Source: an uncultured Ruminococcus sp. (lineage in GTDB: Bacteria > Bacillota > Clostridia > Lachnospirales > Lachnospiraceae). From it: a stretch of 7,537 bases of DNA. The translations under genes were made by a program, and so were the position numbers. The notes beneath the pieces were generated by a model. It was not told the origin of the DNA. It saw nothing but the letters and a program-made list of their open reading frames with translations, and did not search any database. Positions 5,960 through 7,537 of the stretch are shown piece by piece; the stretch's first letter is position 1; each line of letters starts with the position of its first letter. Where the stretch lies: the NCBI GenBank assembly GCA_900553885.1, contig USFD01000122.1, forward strand, positions 1-7,537. The letters are read 5' to 3'.

Positions 5960-6400
5960 ATGCATATAAGTACAAAATGTTCCATCGCAATTCACTGCCT
6001 TGTTTTTATCTATGAATACGGAGAAAAAATGAAAGTAACCAGTGATCTTCTGTCACGATCTGCAGGCATTAATCCGGTTACGATTCGCAGCATCCTCAGT
6101 TCACTGAAAAAAAACGGCATGATACATGTTAAAAACGGAACCGGCGGCGCAACGCTTAACTGCTCTCCGGAATCAATTAATCTCTACGACGTATGTAAAA
6201 CTCTGGAACCGGATTTTCTCGACAAGCTGATCGGGGTCCATGCGAACCCGTCACCTTTATGCCCTGTCGGTAACAGCATCCACAGGGTACTGGAATTATC
6301 CTATGAAAAAGTCAGAAATGATGTTCAGAAAAGCCTGAAAAATATTACGCTGAAAGATATTATATCCGATTATCAGGAGATAGAAAAAGGAAGCGATTAA
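5960..6400 (+). CDS. Rrf2-family transcriptional regulator (YwnA-like)
   Basis: This small DNA-binding protein has 146 residues, normal for the family. The N-terminus (MHISTKCSIAIHCLVFI) and the helix-turn-helix at about 25-56 (VTSDLLSRSAGINPVTIRSI) are typical of Rrf2 proteins. They are followed by a glycine-rich wing (NGTGGATL, 59-66) and a dimerisation helix with the motif NPSPLCPVGNSIHRVL (96-111), which marks the YwnA-like branch. Cysteines are at 7, 13, 68, 79 and 101. The three closely spaced cluster cysteines of IscR are absent, so a standard IscR-type Fe-S cluster is unlikely, although Cys101 could still sense redox state. It is transcribed divergently from the amr operon with a dyad between the two promoters, which makes amr a likely target. 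The stop codon sits in the loop of the terminator hairpin. Confidence 0.92.
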   Translation: MHISTKCSIAIHCLVFIYEYGEKMKVTSDLLSRSAGINPVTIRSILSSLKKNGMIHVKNGTGGATLNCSPESINLYDVCKTLEPDFLDKLIGVHANPSPLCPVGNSIHRVLELSYEKVRNDVQKSLKNITLKDIISDYQEIEKGSD

Positions 6401-6418
6401 TGCTTCCTTTTTCTATCT
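6378..6418. terminator. Bidirectional terminator between rrf2 and the EFR1 gene
   Basis: AGATAGAAAAAGGAAGC (6378-6394) and its exact complement GCTTCCTTTTTCTATCT (6402-6418) form a 17-base-pair stem with a 7-base loop. A GC-richer core (GGAAGC/GCTTCC) is flanked by an A-run and a T-run, so each strand reads as core hairpin plus T-run. It ends both the plus-strand rrf2 gene and the minus-strand EFR1 gene, whose stop codon is 23 bases away. The left arm overlaps the last five codons of rrf2. Confidence 0.9.
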
Positions 6419-6441
6419 GTCCGGCTTTCTTCTGCCTTATC

Positions 6442-7212
6442 TTACGAAAGAAAAAGCTCATTTTCTTTCCTTACCGAACATGCTTTTTTTATCGCCTGTG
6501 CCGCTGCTGCAACCATTACTGCATTTATTTTCCGGGCTTTTTGCGGACATTGCGCTACACACCGCATGCAGGAAATGCACTTCGCTTTATCTGTAACTTT
6601 CGGATTCTCCTTATCGATTGCCTGAGTCGGGCAGTGTTCTGCACATATTCCACACTGAACGCATTTATGATCTGCCTTCGGTATAAGACCTGCTCCGCCC
6701 GCTTTTTTGTACGGACGGTTTCCCGGTATTTCAGGCGAAGAAAGCTGTGAAGCACCGCGGCTGATCTTTTCTTTGATCTTCTCCGCAAAATTTCTCAACT
6801 GGCTCTTATCCTGTTCATCCGGCCTGCCGGATGCATATTGATGCATAATGGAATGTTCCGCAACTGCAGATATACCTGCAATCACAGAAAAGCCGCTTTT
6901 CTCCGCCGCATCACGAAGTTCGAGCAGGGTATCCTCATATGCCCTGTTTCCGTAAACACAGACCACTGTACATAATGCCTGATTTCCATGGATTTTTTCA
7001 AGCCTTTCCACTGCAGGTCCGGGCACCCGTCCTCCAAAGGACGGAACGGCGATCAGGGCAATATCCTCTTTATCCAGGCTGACAGAAGTGAAATCTGTTT
7101 TCGGGTCTGACAGGTCAATCTTTCTGACAGATTCTCCCCATTTCTCAGTTATAATATCCGCAACCTTTTGTGTTCCTCCTGTGGGACTGAACACAATCTG
7201 AACAATACTCAT
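6442..7212 (-). CDS. EFR1-type flavodoxin-ferredoxin protein
   Basis: This cytoplasmic electron-transfer protein of 256 residues joins a flavodoxin-like domain to a two-cluster ferredoxin domain, the EFR1 architecture. The flavodoxin part (about 1-155) has the FMN phosphate loop SPTGGT (9-14), AVPSFGGRVPGPA (55-67) and VYGNRAYED (86-94). The ferredoxin part has CVQCGICAEHCP with Cys184, 187, 190 and 194, and CISCMRCVAQCP with Cys212, 215, 218 and 222, each ligand set binding one 4Fe-4S cluster. The ATG at 7212 has AGGAGAG upstream at about 6 bases. A longer reading to 7275 would include the promoter and is rejected. It is a single-gene transcript, convergent with rrf2, with a perfect consensus promoter and a dyad over the start site. 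The electron partner is not evident; no dehydrogenase or reductase is adjacent. Confidence 0.93.
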   Translation of the reverse strand: MSIVQIVFSPTGGTQKVADIITEKWGESVRKIDLSDPKTDFTSVSLDKEDIALIAVPSFGGRVPGPAVERLEKIHGNQALCTVVCVYGNRAYEDTLLELRDAAEKSGFSVIAGISAVAEHSIMHQYASGRPDEQDKSQLRNFAEKIKEKISRGASQLSSPEIPGNRPYKKAGGAGLIPKADHKCVQCGICAEHCPTQAIDKENPKVTDKAKCISCMRCVAQCPQKARKINAVMVAAAAQAIKKACSVRKENELFLS

Positions 7213-7233
7213 ATATATCTCTCCTGTAATATT

Positions 7234-7247
7234 TAGATTTACATCTA
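7234..7247. promoter_or_regulatory. TAGAT-TTAC-ATCTA dyad, candidate operator of the EFR1 gene
   Basis: Perfect 5-base arms flank a 4-base centre. The site abuts the -10 box and covers the predicted transcription start near 7240, a classic position for a repressor. No regulator gene for it is visible in the window apart from rrf2, and its sequence differs from the CTGT/ACAG dyad at the rrf2 promoter. Confidence 0.45.
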
Positions 7248-7275
7248 TTATAGTAAGTCCACTATTGGCTGTCAA
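7247..7275 (-). promoter_or_regulatory. Perfect consensus sigma-A promoter of the EFR1 gene
   Basis: On the minus strand TTGACA (7275-7270), exactly 17 bases, then TATAAT (7252-7247): a full match to the sigma-A consensus in both boxes. The leader would be about 28 bases. A promoter this strong usually needs a repressor, which fits the dyad at 7234-7247. The rest of the gap to the next gene (7276-7395) shows only a short weak hairpin near 7331-7354. Confidence 0.85.
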
Positions 7276-7395
7276 TATCTGAAACTGATCGAATCACATC
7301 CTGTTACTGCCAGCATATACGCAAATGCTTAAAGCTCCCCGATTCCCGGGCTTTCCGTATATCATCCGCACATTTATAACAAAATCAGAAAAAGA

Positions 7396-7427
7396 GGACA
7401 CAATCACGGATAAACCGCATTGTGTCC
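7396..7427 (-). terminator. Hairpin terminator of the gene at the right edge
   Basis: Minus-strand arms GGACACAAT (7427-7419) and ATTGTGTCC (7404-7396) pair perfectly. The stem is extended outward by three pairs after one mismatch, and there is an inner CGG/CCG. It is followed by TCTTTTTCTGATTTT. It lies about 35 bases after the stop codon of the partial gene. Confidence 0.85.
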
Positions 7428-7462
7428 CCTTGCTATATGACCGTCTTTCTTCAGTCAGCAGA

Positions 7463-7537
7463 TTAGTTTCCAGCCATCTGTTTTGCAACTTCCTCAGCAA
7501 AGTTCTCTTCTTTCTTCTCGATACCTTCGCCAGTCTC
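7463..7537 (-). CDS. C-terminal fragment of an unidentified protein
   Basis: The minus strand is open from the window edge to a TAA at 7465-7463, giving 24 residues in two overlapping parts: ETGEGIEKKEENF and then ENFAEEVAKQMAGN. The fragment is charged and probably helical. The reading is supported by the strong terminator that follows it at a normal distance. The family cannot be recognised from this tail, and the rest of the gene lies outside the window. Confidence 0.6.
   Translation of the reverse strand, partial: ETGEGIEKKEENFAEEVAKQMAGN

Noticed and set aside
5812..5985. N-terminal extension of AmrB-AmrA by 58 hydrophobic residues
   Set aside because: It crosses the promoter and the AAAGGAG site and enters the divergent rrf2 gene. 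The hydrophobic look comes from AT-rich intergenic DNA.
7213..7275. N-terminal extension of the EFR1 protein by 21 residues
   Set aside because: It runs through the consensus promoter and its dyad; the ATG at 7212 has an AGGAGAG site.
7331..7354. Hairpin AAAGC(T)CCC / GGGCTTT in the gap right of the EFR1 gene
   Set aside because: It has a bulge, a short stem and no T-run, and a strong terminator already lies nearby at 7396-7427.

Overview
This window most likely comes from the chromosome of a Firmicute of the class Clostridia, probably Lachnospiraceae-like. The evidence is moderate GC, strong purine-rich Shine-Dalgarno sites, near-consensus sigma-A promoters with 17-base spacers, compact hairpin terminators, and gene families typical of gut clostridia: an EFR1-type flavodoxin-ferredoxin, a YwnA-like Rrf2 regulator, a BceRS-type two-component system and an AmmeMemoRadiSam locus. 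Assignment below class level is inference. I see no insertion sequence, phage gene, CRISPR array, tRNA or rRNA.

Left part (1-3405, all minus strand). A promoter at 3377-3405 drives an operon of three genes, read right to left: an alanine/glycine:cation symporter (AGCS family), a GTG-started OmpR-type response regulator 18 bases downstream, and a short-loop, intramembrane-type histidine kinase that overlaps the regulator by 4 bases (ATGA). The operon closes with a hairpin terminator at 130-162. The symporter mRNA has a leader of about 90 bases with a strong nested hairpin just before the ribosome binding site. At the left edge is a perfect 24-base dyad (33-56).

Middle part (3409-5891, minus strand). 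A two-gene operon encodes the AmmeMemoRadiSam system. The first gene is a fused AmrB (Memo-like) and AmrA (AMMECR1) protein. The second is the radical SAM enzyme AmrS, whose ATG shares one base with the preceding TGA. The operon ends in a hairpin whose T-run doubles as the -35 region of the symporter promoter. The biochemical job of this system is, to my knowledge, not settled.

Right part (5897-7537). An Rrf2-family regulator is transcribed on the plus strand, divergently from the amr operon, with a 12-base dyad between the two promoters. It shares a bidirectional terminator with a convergent minus-strand gene for an EFR1-type protein (flavodoxin fold plus two 4Fe-4S motifs). That gene has a perfect TTGACA-17-TATAAT promoter and a dyad over the start of transcription. 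At the right edge is the last 24 codons of an unidentified minus-strand gene with its own terminator.

Taken together, the window shows a likely amino-acid transport and sensing operon beside a probable redox or metal-linked radical SAM locus with a local Rrf2 regulator. The same CTGT-TTTACAG dyad covers the -35 region of both the rrf2 and the symporter promoters, which hints that the two halves may share a regulator. No intergenic stretch exceeds 300 bases; the longest are 3280-3541 and 7213-7462, and both are described through their sites.
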